Below, in pieces: positions 37,265-49,257 of a stretch of DNA of 64,000 nt (positions are counted from its first letter, which is position 1; each line of letters starts with the position of its first letter). The position numbers and the translations under genes were made by a program. A model generated the notes under the pieces. The model searched no databases. It had not been told where the DNA came from and was given only the letters and a program-made list of their open reading frames with translations. The stretch lies in the NCBI GenBank assembly GCA_958510825.1, contig OY294047.1, positions 48,033,365 to 48,097,364 of the forward strand. The letters run 5' to 3'. The stretch comes from Brachypterus glaber. Taxonomy: Eukaryota; Arthropoda; Insecta; Coleoptera; Kateretidae.

Positions 37265-38480
37265 CTGTAAACCTCTTCCCCTTTAGGGATGTCCAATGGA
37301 CATTGTCCATGAACACTAGCTAATTGCCTCAGCCTAATCCACTTTTTATCACGGTCAACGGCTCGTAAATAACGAAAAAAAAACAACTTTTGCTATCAGA
37401 ACTTACAAAAAAAAACAGAAAAAAAAATAAGCACCTAAATTTTAATTTTTGCCTAAAAAAAATATATATATACTCGGCGCATTATCTATCTGAGTAACAA
37501 ATTGGATCAAGGAAGCTATGATTAGTGGTTTAAAAATGACTTTTAGTAATATTTTTGTAGCCCATTGTGCTTTCGATAATTTTTAACATTTAGGTTAAAT
37601 TGACTGTCATTTTACGTCTTACAAATAATAACAAAATCTGTTTAAAAAGTAAATCTTTGTTCAAAATTATAATAGTAAGTTTTTATTCATAAAGTGCTAT
37701 TATAAACTTAAATTTCACATTACCTGAATAAAATTACGGACCAGTATTATTTTAACCAAAAAATTCTCTGTTATAGTGTTTACTTCAAAAATTTATAGAG
37801 CACTGCATTATATTACTTCATTTAAACAAAATGTTTATAGATTGATGCTTTAGTTTTCTTTTTATGCACTTTTCTTGTTATTTCTTCTTGCTAAAGCAAA
37901 TTATTTGGATTTTTTTATAAAAGTCAAAATAATGTCTTGATTGACAATAAATTTTAAACAAGATGAAAACCTTACATAAGGAACTAAATATATTCTGCCA
38001 ACCAAATAACAAGAAACAAATGACCATCAACTCAGATAGATAATGCGCGGAGTTTACCTATAATATACCTACTTTGTGAAAACTTAACTTTTTGAATAAA
38101 AAAAAATAATTTTTTATACTTAAAAGTATCTACAGCATATTTCGTATAGATTTTTTTTTTTTTTTTTCGTTATTTAATTCTTTAGCCAAACCGTTTTATC
38201 GTAATAAACTAGCGAATTTATTAGTTTATGAGTAAATGAAAGATTTTCTGTGCTATATTTTTACATGAGTCTTTTCGTACCGTTTTCGTTGAATCCTTTT
38301 AAAATTGGGAATCGTATTTGCATTAAGCTAACTGTATTTATCATAAATATACGGACTAAAAGTATGTCACGATTCGTTTTTTTAATAAAAAAAAAAGTTT
38401 TGGTTTAATTCCTATATTTATTAAACTTTATTTAACGAGAGGATACCACTCTGACGTCACTGCGCGTAAATCAAACAAGT
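37265..38480 (+). other. Probable 3' UTR of isoform A and following sequence
   Basis: The sequence after the TAG shows no further coding potential and changes to AT-rich, A-tract-rich DNA. Several AATAAA hexamers occur, for example near 37729, 38095 and 38201; none can be chosen as the cleavage signal from sequence alone. The transcript's 3' UTR would run through a 582-bp inverted-repeat element at 37472-38053 if a distal signal is used. Confidence 0.45.
37472..38053. mobile_element. Inverted-repeat element in the isoform A 3' region
   Basis: The ends ACTCSGCGCATTATCTATCT (left) and its inverse (right) are separated by 582 bp with no frame. No confident target duplication is visible. Confidence 0.65.
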
Positions 38481-38697
38481 GGGGTGACTTCAAACGGTGT
38501 GGGTGACTTCGTATACTTTTCGCAAAACCCTCTAAACCAAATCACTTGTGCACAACTTTTGGGGTTATGTACACAAGTTTTGGAGTTTATTTCCACAACA
38601 TGTGCACATAATCTCATAACTTGTGCACACGTGCTTTGGTTCAGAGGGCTTTGCAAAAAAGTGTCCGAAGTCACCCACACCGTCGAAGTCCCCCCAC
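38479..38697. mobile_element. Palindromic MITE
   Basis: Ends GTGGGGKGACTTC, then ggtgtgggtgacttcg inverted as cgaagtcacccacacc. The interior also pairs (cttgtgcacaac and its variants). Confidence 0.7.
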
Positions 38698-38699
38698 GG

Positions 38700-39290
38700 T
38701 ACTCTGTACGTTAATTGAAACTTATTTCTTAAGACTTATTAAATAATTTTTTATATGTACATTTTCTATATAAAAATTATGTTTTAAGTCTTAATAAAAC
38801 AAGGACCAATTACACAGTCACAATGCTTTTTGATTTACACGCTGTAACATCAGAGTGATAGGTATATTTTCGTTGGGTGGAGTTTAGTACTAGTTTTTAA
38901 AGGCAAATACGATTTCAAATTTTGATTACTTATCATAAAAATCATATAACAATTATAAGTGCAATTATACTTGTAGAGTATATCTAATAATAATTTACAT
39001 AGAATATACCTAATATATTAATTAAATTACGCAAAAAACTAAATAAGAAAAACCACTTGTATATACATATAGAAACACATGCCATTTCCTCCATAGATGA
39101 AGAAACATGTTATTTTAAATAACTTATTTATATTGGATTCGATTCATTGATTTTATTGGTTGGCTCGCTACCTACGAATACGCGGAAATCTAGATTCACA
39201 TTTAATATCTGGGTATAGAAAATTAATCTACATAACTCTTTAGCGTTTTATTTTATTATTTAGGCTAGGCATTGAAGTCATAAAAGGGCG
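38700..39290. other. Unassigned AT-rich sequence
   Basis: Nothing recognised. Confidence 0.4.
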
Positions 39291-39296
39291 CTTTCG

Positions 39297-40045
39297 CTGC
39301 AAAAGGTACAGGAGAGTTCTAATTTGCTAGATTTGTACAGTTTGGTGTCCTGATTAATATTCCGAGTTTTCGACCTTGAGCGATCGCCGCTCGCGCCGCC
39401 ATATTCCAAAAATGGTACCGAAAACCAGTTTTTCAAGAATATCTTCTCTCCAGCGCCACCTAGGTTAAAAAGCATAAAATTTCCTGCAATTTTTGTAGGA
39501 AACATTTTTTATCAGATGAATAGTTCATGAGTTACAGCTGAGTCAAGCTCAGCAAATTTCTACAATTCGAAAAATAGCTACATACAGTAACTGACATGCC
39601 AAAATTAAAGAGGTGATTCTACATCTAAAAATATCAACAAAAAAATCCAATAAAGGTTGATCCGGAAATGAGCCTTAGGGAGCTACGTTCCTTAATTTTG
39701 GCATGCCAGTTACTGTTCGCCCTGTATTTTCTCAAAATGTCAGTAAATATATTGTAGAAATTTTCTGAGCTTGAGTACGCTGTAACTCGTGAACTACTAA
39801 TCTGATTAAAACATATTTCATACAAAAGTTGCAGGAAATTTTATGCTCTATAATTTTTGTAATAACTATTTTTAACCTAGGTGGCGCTGGAGAGAAGATA
39901 TTCTCGAAAAAACTGGTTTTCGGTACCATTTTTCCAATTTGGCGGCGCGAGCAGCGGTCGCTCAAGGTCGAAAACTAGGAATATTAATGAGGACATCAAA
40001 CTGTATAAATCTACCAAATTAGAACTCTCCTATACCTTTTGCAAG
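39297..40045. mobile_element. Long-armed palindrome with another MITE at its centre
   Basis: Arms of about 290-320 bases face each other (gcaaaaggtacaggagag...aggtggcgctggagag). The loop holds a 140-bp family C element, 39585-39724, with TA at both ends. Confidence 0.75.
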
Positions 40046-40306
40046 TCAGAACCTACCCACTGCCTGGACTACAAATAAATAAAAAATATCTGGTAACAGG
40101 AAATATTTTTTTTTACTACAATTTGATAAATATACAATTGTTGTTTTAATAATAAATTTATTATAAATAATATCATAAGAACGAACTTTGGAGAAAAGAA
40201 GCTATGCGGATTAATTTTTTGTTCGAAAATTAGTTTATTATTATTTCACAAAAATCATTCAGGCTAAGTTTGGAAGTTTACTACAGACGTATTAATGGTG
40301 GTGGTC

Positions 40307-40489
40307 GCTTGCAAAACAACTTTACACTACGATATTTCAAGAACGCTTTGACACAAAGACTTAAATTTTGAATCAACGATTTTTAACGTTGGAAAAAACT
40401 TATAGTCAAAATTTCAAGTCTCTATATCAAAGCGTTATTAAAATATCGTAGTGTAAAATTGTTTTGCAAGCCACTTGCACCATTAATAG
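40307..40489. repeat. Family N palindrome, copy 2
   Basis: The arms gcttgcaaaacaactttac and inverse, with cactacgatatttcaag, match the core of the element at 21732. Outer ends were not found. Confidence 0.7.
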
Positions 40490-40499
40490 AGGAAAGGGA

Positions 40500-41460
40500 G
40501 CAAATATGGGCTAGCCATTTTATTTTTTCTTGTAAAAAAATAGGTTTAGCTTCAATACCAAACGTACCCAACGATAGCTATATTAGTCACCACCTGTTAT
40601 AATTTCACATTGGTTAAAACAAATAATAAATTCATTATTTCGTAAATAGTAAGAAGGTACAATTTTGTGTCGATTTGAAATTGGCCCTAAATATAGGCTA
40701 CCCCCAAAACAGTGTGATGAATAGATATGAAGTGGAAATCAATCTTTTTGGTCGTAATAAGTTAAAAGTATAAAAGTTATATCTAAAATAAAATAATAAG
40801 TCAAATAACTCATAATGTAAAACGTGGTACATTAATATTTTTGAAGCTTTGAAGGTACCAATCTCGTGCTACCTCACCGCTATAATAGCGCGTTCCATAT
40901 CACCCTCGTTCCATTTTTTTCTATTCTTGGCTGCTTGCTGATCTTTTCTTGACATCCTAGAAAAATTCTAGGCTTGGGTACATAGTTCTCTATAGCCCAT
41001 AATAGAAACAAAAGGATGGATCATATTGCAAAAATACTCGGTCGATACAACAAAAGAGGTTATGTTTAATTAGGAGAAAACTAATAAGCACACATCAAAG
41101 CCCGATTATGTGGCTTTAATTTGTTGTAGAAATGGTTTTGAAAACATTGTTATTTTTCATGTAATGGAATTTATAAACCCGAAAAAGTTCTGTGACTTGC
41201 TTAAAACGACGGAAAATGAAAATAAATTCTCAAACGTCAACGAATGTATGAACTAATGAATCTTTACTGTGGAAGTTTAACTTTGCCATTTACGATTTGC
41301 GACAGTCGGATGCAGAGAACTGCATTAGAAACTCATATTACAAGACAGCCACACTTGCTACCCTTCCTCTAATAAAAGCCTGTAACAAGCACTAAAGATA
41401 AAAATAAAACCTTTTTTATTCCACTTTGTTTATAATTTCAAAATAAATTAAACTTTATTA
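40500..41460. other. Unassigned sequence
   Basis: No gene is recognised. A short frame at about 41185-41255 (KFCDLLKTTENEN) is too short to assign. Confidence 0.35.
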
Positions 41461-41464
41461 ATTA

Positions 41465-41870
41465 CACAGGTTTACAAAAAAAAAAGTCAGGACTATTTGA
41501 CCGGACCATGGTATTCCTAGGTATTTTGGCGCCCTGAATCAGATCCCGGGGTCAGTTTTGCCCCATCACGTCAAGAAAACGATATTTCAAGGTCATTTGA
41601 GGTCAAAATGGTGATTTTTTGGGAGCGACCCCGGGACAATATCTCAAGCGACCTGTTAACTGTGTAGGTCTTGAATACTTTCTGAACGTTGAGATGTTGT
41701 CCCGGGGCCGCTCCCAAAAAATCACCATTTTGACCTCAAATAACCTTGAAATCTCGTTTTCCTGACGTGATGGGGCAAAACTGACCCCGGGATCTGATTC
41801 AGGGCGCCAAAATACCTAGGAATACCCCGGTCCAGTCAAATAGTCCTGACTTTTTTTTTGTAAACCTGTG
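41465..41870. mobile_element. Palindromic MITE, probable PIF/Harbinger type
   Basis: The ends CACAGGTTTACAAAAAAAA and inverse are flanked by TTA on both sides; a longer imperfect duplication, TTATTAATT plus A or G, is also possible. The arms pair for nearly 200 bases each. Confidence 0.75.
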
Positions 41871-42176
41871 TTATTAATTGATAACTATTATAAAAATAGG
41901 TAAGAAAAGATTAAAAAGTTTATTTGTTTTAGTAAACCGAGCTTAACCTGAATGATTATTGTTAAATGAAAATATTTAAACTCACTGGAGCATTGCTCCA
42001 TCAATTATAATTTAATGACTTTTTTCTCGAATAATGCGAAAAAGTTCTATTAACTTTGCGTTTATGCAATCAACTGTCATAAAACTACACTCAACTAAAA
42101 GTTTAGGTAACATCAATAAAAGTTGCATTAATTTTAAGCCGAAGAATGTTTTTAATTGTAACAAAGGGAGTATTAT

Positions 42177-42711
42177 GGCAGACTAACATCTCTACTCTAA
42201 ATTTCTCTACTCCCTAACATCCCTACTCCATAACAACTCTACTCTGTAACATCCCTACTCCATAACATCTCTACTCCGTAACAACTCTACTCCACACTAT
42301 ATGCACTTTATTAGCCACTTTATAATAAATGAGCGGTTTGCAGAACAAAGAAGCTTCTTCTTCTAGATTATTTTATTTTTTCCCTAAAAAACGTTTATCT
42401 TTAAATTTAAATCTAGAACCATCATAAACGAATTATTCTAAAATTCACATTTTCCGCGTACTCTTAACATGCACTAATAAGTAAGTAATTAATAAACTAA
42501 ATTCATATTTGACAGTGACTTAGCTTGACATATATTTTTTTGAGTTAAGACAAGTGGCTAATCGAGTGCATATAGTGCGGAGTAGAGTTGTTACGAAGTA
42601 GAGATGTTATGGAGTAGGGATGTTACAGAGTAGAGTTGTTATGGAGTAGGGATGTTATGGAGTAGGGATGTTAGGGAGTAGAGAAATTTAGAGTAGAGAT
42701 GTTAGTCTGCC
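42177..42711. mobile_element. 8-bp-TSD element with inverted minisatellite arms
   Basis: The ends GGCAGACTAACATCTCTACT and inverse are flanked by perfect AGTATTAT (42169-42176 and 42712-42719). Each arm is an array of about seven units of tccataacatccctac type, and the two arrays are mirror images. The middle, about 260 bp, is AT-rich without a frame. Confidence 0.85.
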
Positions 42712-42719
42712 AGTATTAT

Positions 42720-45700
42720 TATATCAATGCTTAAAATTCATTAAATAATGTTAAAATTTAATTGTTGAAATATAATGACTTTATTCATGAAGGCAAGGAA
42801 TTTTAAGCAGCATTATAATAAAAGCGATCACCGGTTCAAATTTAATGAATTCTTATTTTTTTTTGGTGTATACTTATACCATTTAGGCTATCTCCAATTA
42901 ATTCAGAAAAATATATGTTTTGAACCTAAAATATTTCCATTTAATTAAAAATTAAGTGCAATTAAAACCGACTTGTTTACAAGAATAATAGTTCAATTGA
43001 TAAAATACATAGGTATTATATTTATCTCGAGCCTTACGTCAGGAAAATCTGCAACAATGTAACCCAACCACGCAACGTTGAATTCTTTCACCCGCATGCG
43101 CATTAAAAAACATTTATCCTAAATCTTCAAGTTCAGATGGTTGCACTTATGACGTAGATCTCAAGATAAATTTAACTCTATTTATGTCTTACGTATTGAC
43201 GCTGAATTTAGGAATAAAACTTCGCGTAGGACCAAGTTGTAATTGTAAACTTACTTTATTCAGGGCCGGATTTATATAACCTGTCAACATTGGCAATAGT
43301 TTAAATCCTTGCAATCCTTAATCAAGTTTACAATTACAAATTTTACAGACGAGTGACTTTTTTTGTATTAATTTTTTAACAAATATTTGAAACATGAGAC
43401 AGGAAAAAACCATAAGTAAACTTTTTGCCTCACTTAACAACTTTACTTTTTTAGAATAGTAAACAATACAAAGCGGTAAAGGAACATTCATAACGTATTT
43501 TACTGGCTTGTTGTGGCTCTTTAGAAAAAAAGTATTATGGTAAACCATTAAAATACGTGGTGAATCTGTTTCCGCCCTATGTATTAATAATGCAAAAATG
43601 AAGAAGTATGGGCATCAGTTGATTCGCTTGATATGGCTTAAATTGTCTTGGTTTATTATTTATAGGGTAATTGCACCTGTTATTGATCAGATGACTAAAT
43701 TCAGTGCACTTTTCCAAACCCCTTGTCCGTTAAGAAGTTAAAAATACTATGATTTTATCCTTTATTGTGATTTTTACCTAAAAATGTCCGAAAACTGGTT
43801 AGTGTCAAAAACATGAGCAGTCACTCTATGCACAATCAAAAGCAATTGAAACCCTGCTAAAAATATTAAATAATTCACTGGAAAAGAGGGGATAAAGTTT
43901 GCTGTTTTAAGCTGGGTTTCATGGATTTTAAACCCGTATTTTGAAAAATATAATCTTAATGAATTTAAAAAATATATATATTCTTAAGGCATTTGTCACA
44001 GTAAAATTGTTCCGCCTTGGTTTACGCGTATTGTTACATCCGGTCTTTTTTTTTAATATTTAGTTTTGTTTCTTTTTATATAGGTATTACGATTTTTAAT
44101 TTTGTTTTGGTATAGTGTACCTTTACAGTATTATAATGCAGGGAGAAAGTGGTTGTAGACGATCGAAAGGGAAAGAAAAAATCGGTTATGCTGAAATAAA
44201 AAATTAAATTAACAACTTTTATTTTACAAAATAATTTAAAGATATTCTTTCGTTTTAGTTTTTCACTTTTTTTTCTTATACTTTATGCCCCTTAAATTTG
44301 GCAGTTGATTTCATAAAGAGTATTTCTACACGTGGAAATGTTGCTTGATTTTCATATGCTTAGTTTTCTTGCTGAATTATTTATTTAATATAAAATAATA
44401 AATAATTTTAAAATTATGTCGCTTGTAACTAACTGTTAGTTACTTTTATATCACTGTTTTATTTTTGGGACATAATGTATCTAAAAATTATGTCCAGCTC
44501 CCGTTTATGACAGATCTAAAGCCACGTGAGATGTGTGTATGTTCCTTTAATTTGGTAGATGTCTGTTTGCTAGGGCGGATCAAAAAAGACAAATTTCAAA
44601 GGTTTGATTTTTCATTAAAGAAACATAGGCCTGTTAATTTATATTGGTCAATACTATTATTTGAAATCTTTATTTTTTCAAGATATAAATTTCTATTTCT
44701 TTGGACTAGTTTTTTGAATTTTTAAATTTTGGTCTTTCCATTTAAAGAGCTTTTTTATGTTCTATTTAAAAAAGTTATTTTTTAAATGTTCCATTCACCT
44801 GACCTAATTAATAACAAAAAAAAAAGGAAGAGGTGTGGCACTGTAAAAAAATAAAATTTTGTTTATTTAAAAAACACTAGATAGCGCCACCAATTGTACT
44901 CCTTCAATACAGGATAGTTTTAGTTCAGTAGGAATTAGATTTTTTTCTTTGATCAGTGCGAAAGCAACGAAACCAATATATGGCACTGATGATAGCAAAT
45001 AATCGTGAAATAGCAACTATATGTCATTGTGGTAAGGTTTTTCTCATTGATTATGAAAATTCTGTATTAGAGAAATGCAAATTTTTATATAATATTTGTA
45101 TAATTTGCCGTCTATAAGGCACTAAACTTTATTTCATTTATATTTACTTTATTTAAATTTGACACCTCGTTAGGACTCGTGAATAACTTTTTTTACTTAC
45201 TTGATTGCTCTTAATTTTTATCTTTTTTGGTTCGTCCTTTTCTCCAACACAGGAAATTTATAGCAATAATCATATACAAACTAGTGAAATAGATAATATT
45301 TATATTATACGTATAAAATAAACATTTGCGTCGTTAATATAAAACAAGACGTAAAGCTTACGTGCCCCCGGTGCCCCCGCTATATTCGCATTAAACATTA
45401 GGTCAGGGTGAAAATATTCAATTTAAAATAAAAAAAACTACAAAATGTTATTTTTTCGAAAAATTAATTCTTTTTTAATTTTTTTTTTTTTAATAATTTT
45501 ACCAAAATAAAAAAAAATATTTTTTTAAATAGTTTTTGCCCTCACCCCATCGCGATTTTACCAAAAACAATCCCCACCGAGAACTTTGGATGGAAAACCT
45601 ATATTGCAAATTTGCTCAAAGCTCAAAGCATTCTCGAGTTATCGTGGTCACTTTTCCGAACACACAGACTGACAGATAACAGACTAAAGTACAATTTTTT

Positions 45701-46146
45701 TCGTGGAAAATATCTTTTTTGCTCAAAACTAGATTTTCATTTTTTTTACTAACTCAAGACTTACGCAAAATCCACAATATTTCTAAAATTTTCTATTTAA
45801 ATTACTAACAAAATAATTATTCACCACAAAAAAAAAAGAATTTTCAGCCCCACCTAATAACTAAAGTAGATTTCCATGCTGTTAAGAGAAAATAATCAAC
45901 TCTTTTGCGTATATTTCCTTGTAAATGGCAGAATTTTATACAAGTTTTGTAAGAAACTTTAAAGCTTAATTTATATAATAATTAATAAACATATCTCAAG
46001 AACTAATCGTAATTATTGTTCAGAATTGACGATTATTTGATTTTTTTTATTAGAATTATTACACGTGAAGTTTAAATAAAATTGTAAAAACGTTTTGACA
46101 GTATGAAAGGATTATTTTTATTTAGTATTTTTTCGACTATAAAATC
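42720..46146. other. Mostly unassigned intron sequence; hAT end at 43261
   Basis: CAGGGCCGGATTTATATAAC at 43261 resembles a hAT 5' end, but no matching right end is seen. Short frames here have no family features. Confidence 0.4.
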
Positions 46147-46201
46147 AACATTTTACTATATAAAGAACTTTCACTTTCGGGTTTAGACCGTGTTAATGGA
46201 T

Positions 46202-46261
46202 TTTCACTTTCCGACGTTTCGTCTCTTACTACTAGAGACATCTTCAGGGATTAATCTGAAA
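46202..46261 (-). ncRNA. Hammerhead ribozyme motif of Penelope-like element (minus copy)
   Basis: The reverse complement of this segment is identical over the 60 bases to the motif at 47691-47750: same CTGAAGA, stem II, GAAA, ACGT and GTC, and the same stem I. Being on opposite strands about 1.4 kb apart, the two could also pair with each other as long inverted repeats. Confidence 0.85.
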
Positions 46262-46290
46262 CTAAGTTTCGAATCAAATTGTGTCACTAT

Positions 46291-47262
46291 TTATGACGAG
46301 TTGTGGTTATTCACCCGTGACGAGGTTTTTCCTATCAAAGACTTCCATATTGCAGGTAAGTGGTAACCAGTGTCCCGATTGATATTGTTAGGATGCTTGA
46401 TGATTTCTATCGATTCCCGTATCTTCCTTGGCATTTTTCTGTTTTCTGTTAATATTTGTTTTGTATCAGACAAATTGATTTTATGACCTGTTTCATGTAC
46501 ATGTTCGGCTACTGCCGATAAGGAAATTTGTTTCTTTCTTATATTGCGCTCATGCTCTTGAAGTCTTGTAGAAATTTTTCTCTTAGTTTCACCTATGTAA
46601 ACCGTACCACAGGAGCAGGGTATTTTATATACGCCTTCTGAACTCAGGGGTATTTTGTCTTTTGTTGAAGTCAAACATTGACCTAATTTTTGGTTGGACC
46701 GAAATATAGGCTTAATATTTGACTTCTTCAAAAGTTTACCTATTTTATCCGTGATACCGCTTACATAGGGAAGTATAACTTGTGTCTGTCTGTCATTGTC
46801 ACTATTGTCCTGTTGTTTGGGTCTGGGATTTCTGTATTTGTATATGGTCTTATTAATGTCTTTTTTGGTATAACCGTTCATGGTCAAGGCTTTGGTTAGT
46901 TTAAGGAGTTCTGTGTCTAGGGAATTCTTGTCTGAAATCATGAAAGCCCTATGAACAAGTGAATTAACTACCGAGTGTTTTTGAGAGGGATGGTGATGTG
47001 AAAATGCGTTTAGGTATCTGTCAGTGTGGGTTTTCTTCCTGTATACCGAGTGTCCTATTGAGCCATTTTCCGTTTTGTAAACCAAAACGTCCAAAAAGGG
47101 AAGTGATCCGTTGTTCTCAATTTCCATCGTAAACCGTATAGATTTATGTTGGGAATTGAGGTGATTTAGAAAACCTTGAAGGCTTTCCATGCCATGGGGC
47201 CAAATAGCATAGACATCGTCTACGTATCTGCGCCAAATTTTAGGTTTTAATGGTCCAACCAA
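46291..47262 (-). pseudogene. Penelope-like reverse transcriptase/GIY-YIG endonuclease, 5' truncated (minus copy)
   Basis: The 323-residue frame begins late in the reverse transcriptase with RRYVDDVYAIW, where YVDD is the catalytic motif. It continues through a linker (SVYRKKTHTDRYLN; near the middle NKTIYKYRNPRPKQ) to a C-terminal GIY-YIG nuclease: EGVYKIPCSCGTVYIGETKR, with ARG-containing helix TRLQEHERN and the later AEHVHETGHKIN. The Cys pair CSC and His pair fit the Penelope-type nuclease. Full-length proteins are roughly twice as long, so fingers and palm are missing and the copy is inactive. The stop is at 46291. Confidence 0.85.
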
Positions 47263-47277
47263 AAATTAGGTCAATGT

Positions 47278-47661
47278 TTGACTTCAACAAAAGACAAAAT
47301 ACCCCTGAGTTCAGAAGGCGTATATAAAATACCCTGCTCCTGTGGTACGGTTTACATAGGTGAAACTAAGAGAAAAAATTCTACAAGACTTCAAGAGCAT
47401 GAGCGCAATATAAGAAAGAAACAAATTTCCTTATCGGCAGTAGCCGAACATGTACATGAAACAGGTCATAAAATCAATTTGTCTGATACAAAACAAATAT
47501 TAACAGAAAACAGAAAAATGCCAAGGAAGATACGGGAATCGATAGAAATCATCAAGCATCCTAACAATATCAATCGGGACACTGGTTACCACTTACCTGC
47601 AATATGGAAGTCTTTGATAGGAAAAACCTCGTCACGGGTGAATAACCACAACTCGTCATAA
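47278..47661 (+). pseudogene. Penelope-like GIY-YIG endonuclease fragment (plus copy)
   Basis: This is the inverted partner of the minus copy. Homology starts at about 47254 (coding for SNQKLGQCLTSTKD) and runs through the GIY-YIG domain to the same C-terminus, SSRVNNHNSS-stop. The two proteins differ at one visible position in the domain (KRKNSTRL here against KRKISTRL), which implies a very recent origin, probably one insertion event. The reverse transcriptase is absent, so it is a fragment. Confidence 0.85.
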
Positions 47662-47690
47662 ATAGTGACACAAGTTGATTCGAAACTTAG

Positions 47691-47750
47691 TTTCAGATTA
47701 ATCCCTGAAGATGTCTCTAGTAGTAAGAGACGAAACGTCGGAAAGTGAAA
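47691..47750 (+). ncRNA. Hammerhead ribozyme motif of Penelope-like element (plus copy)
   Basis: The invariant core is complete: CTGAAGA at 47705-47711, a 6-bp stem II (GTCTCT with AGAGAC) capped by AGTAGTA, GAAA at 47732-47735, then ACGT (two base pairs of a minimal stem III) and GTC before the cleavage point between 47739 and 47740. Stem I can form from CC/GG next to the core, an internal loop, and TTTCA/TGAAA at the outside. The near-absent stem III suggests activity as a dimer, as reported for Penelope-type hammerheads. It lies about 30 bases downstream of the element's stop codon. Confidence 0.85.
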
Positions 47751-47839
47751 ATCCATTAACACGGTCTAAACCCGAAAGTGAAAGTTCTTTATATCTTAAT
47801 GGCCGTGAAAGCTTTAAATCTAAAATAACATTTTACTAG

Positions 47840-49249
47840 TTTAAAAACTTGACTAGATTCTATTTTTTTTTCTGGTTAAATGTTATATTTTGTATTAAAA
47901 AAAAAAGAAAAATAAGGTAACATTGTTTGTACGATTTTCCAAATGGAGAAAAGTTTTTGGATATTCCCACTGATAAAAAAACGCAATGGGATCCGTTATT
48001 ATGGATTTATTTTGTAAAGATTTTACTCAATACTTCAAGATTGGTTAACATTTGGCAACTGTTTTATTAAAATGTAGGTTGGAAGATATTTCTAACAATG
48101 GCAAATCTATAAAATTTTGTATATCCCCGAATATATATCAGCACCTAGACGCCTTAGTCATAAGTTGGACTACTATTTTTGTTTCCTACTTAAGAGAGTA
48201 TATTTATGATATTTTTAATAGAGAAATATATTATATATTGTTGTATATATAGAACAAAAAAACCTGTAGAAATGTAGAATATTTATTATGGTTTCCATCA
48301 AATACATTCGAATCCGGTAGGAAATGTAGTCGCGAATAGCTCGACTTTTTTAAACCAAGCCACATTTTATTTGTTGCAGAAAATGTCTGGAATTTAAAAA
48401 CATTAATTTCTTGGCGTTACTCTAGATAAGATACATCCTTTGGCACGTGCCGAATTTTATATGCGATATTACTTTACACGTTAGAACTATCTAAATCATC
48501 TACATCTATGATTTAAAAACCGCTAAATTATTTAGGATAGAAGTTATATTATCTATTTTCTTAGAAGGAAGTAGCCGACCAGAATTGGCGAAAATAGCAG
48601 AATTTTGATTGCATTTTTAAGGTTGATTTGACAAAATAATTTGGGCTCATTACATTAAAGTATATTAAGTACCATATCAAATCTTACTTTACTCTAAAAG
48701 TAAAAACTTAGTCCAAGGAAAATGTGTACCTATCTAGACATCTTCTGTTAATTAAATAAAACGTGATTCTGGGTCTATTGAGTGCCTCTACTAATTTTAA
48801 CCCTAATATGTGCAAGTTGGCATCATTTGAGATATTTAATTTCAAAACTTAATAGATAGACGTTTGACAGATAAATATAAGCGAGCCATCTATGACCTAT
48901 CGTACCATTTAAAGTGTTACGCTCATCGCGAAGATGCATTGGTGGTTTGAGTCACTCTAAAACTGTAGCAAGGCAAAGCAGTGAGAAGTATTTATACATT
49001 GACTGTACTTAAAATATGTAACGTGATATTTATATAATAAATGTTTTAGCAAGTTAATAGTGTCCTAAGCCACACAAGTTTTATAAATCAATTGACATCT
49101 GATAATTACTTTTTAAAATAGTAAAAGAATCATTTATAAGTTAAAAACTACAATTGGAGCTAAATAATTTGTACATGGTTTTAATCTTAATTATCTAACG
49201 GAAAGCTTTAACGTAAGGTAGCACAGTCGAAAAAAAAAGGATTGGTTGG
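47840..49249. other. Unassigned AT-rich sequence
   Basis: Nothing recognised. Confidence 0.4.
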
Positions 49250-49257
49250 ATACGTCC

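Larger units (their letters stand above)
46159..47826. mobile_element. Penelope-like retroelement pair in head-to-head inverted arrangement
   Basis: Two 5'-truncated copies of one Penelope-like element meet head to head at about 47252-47262: a longer one on the minus strand and a shorter one on the plus strand. Their 3' parts, including the last about 110 bases after the stop codon, are nearly identical in inverted orientation. The pair is flanked by the 12-base direct repeat AACATTTTACTA (46147-46158 and 47827-47838), a plausible target duplication; the right copy is followed by about 30 bases of extra sequence before it. Partial inverted copies of this sort are known for Penelope elements. 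The junction carries the short shared sequence GGTCCAACC. Confidence 0.85.

Noticed and set aside
41465..41870. MULE with 10-bp target duplication
   Set aside because: The 10-base match has one mismatch and is all A/T. TTA with shared motifs to the TAA-flanked family I fits PIF/Harbinger better.
42177..42711. CRISPR-like array (regular short repeats)
   Set aside because: Units are contiguous without spacers, lie in inverted arms and end in TIRs with target duplications, in a eukaryotic intron.
44465..44725. 86-residue open frame
   Set aside because: No recognisable domain, AT-driven composition and no splice context.
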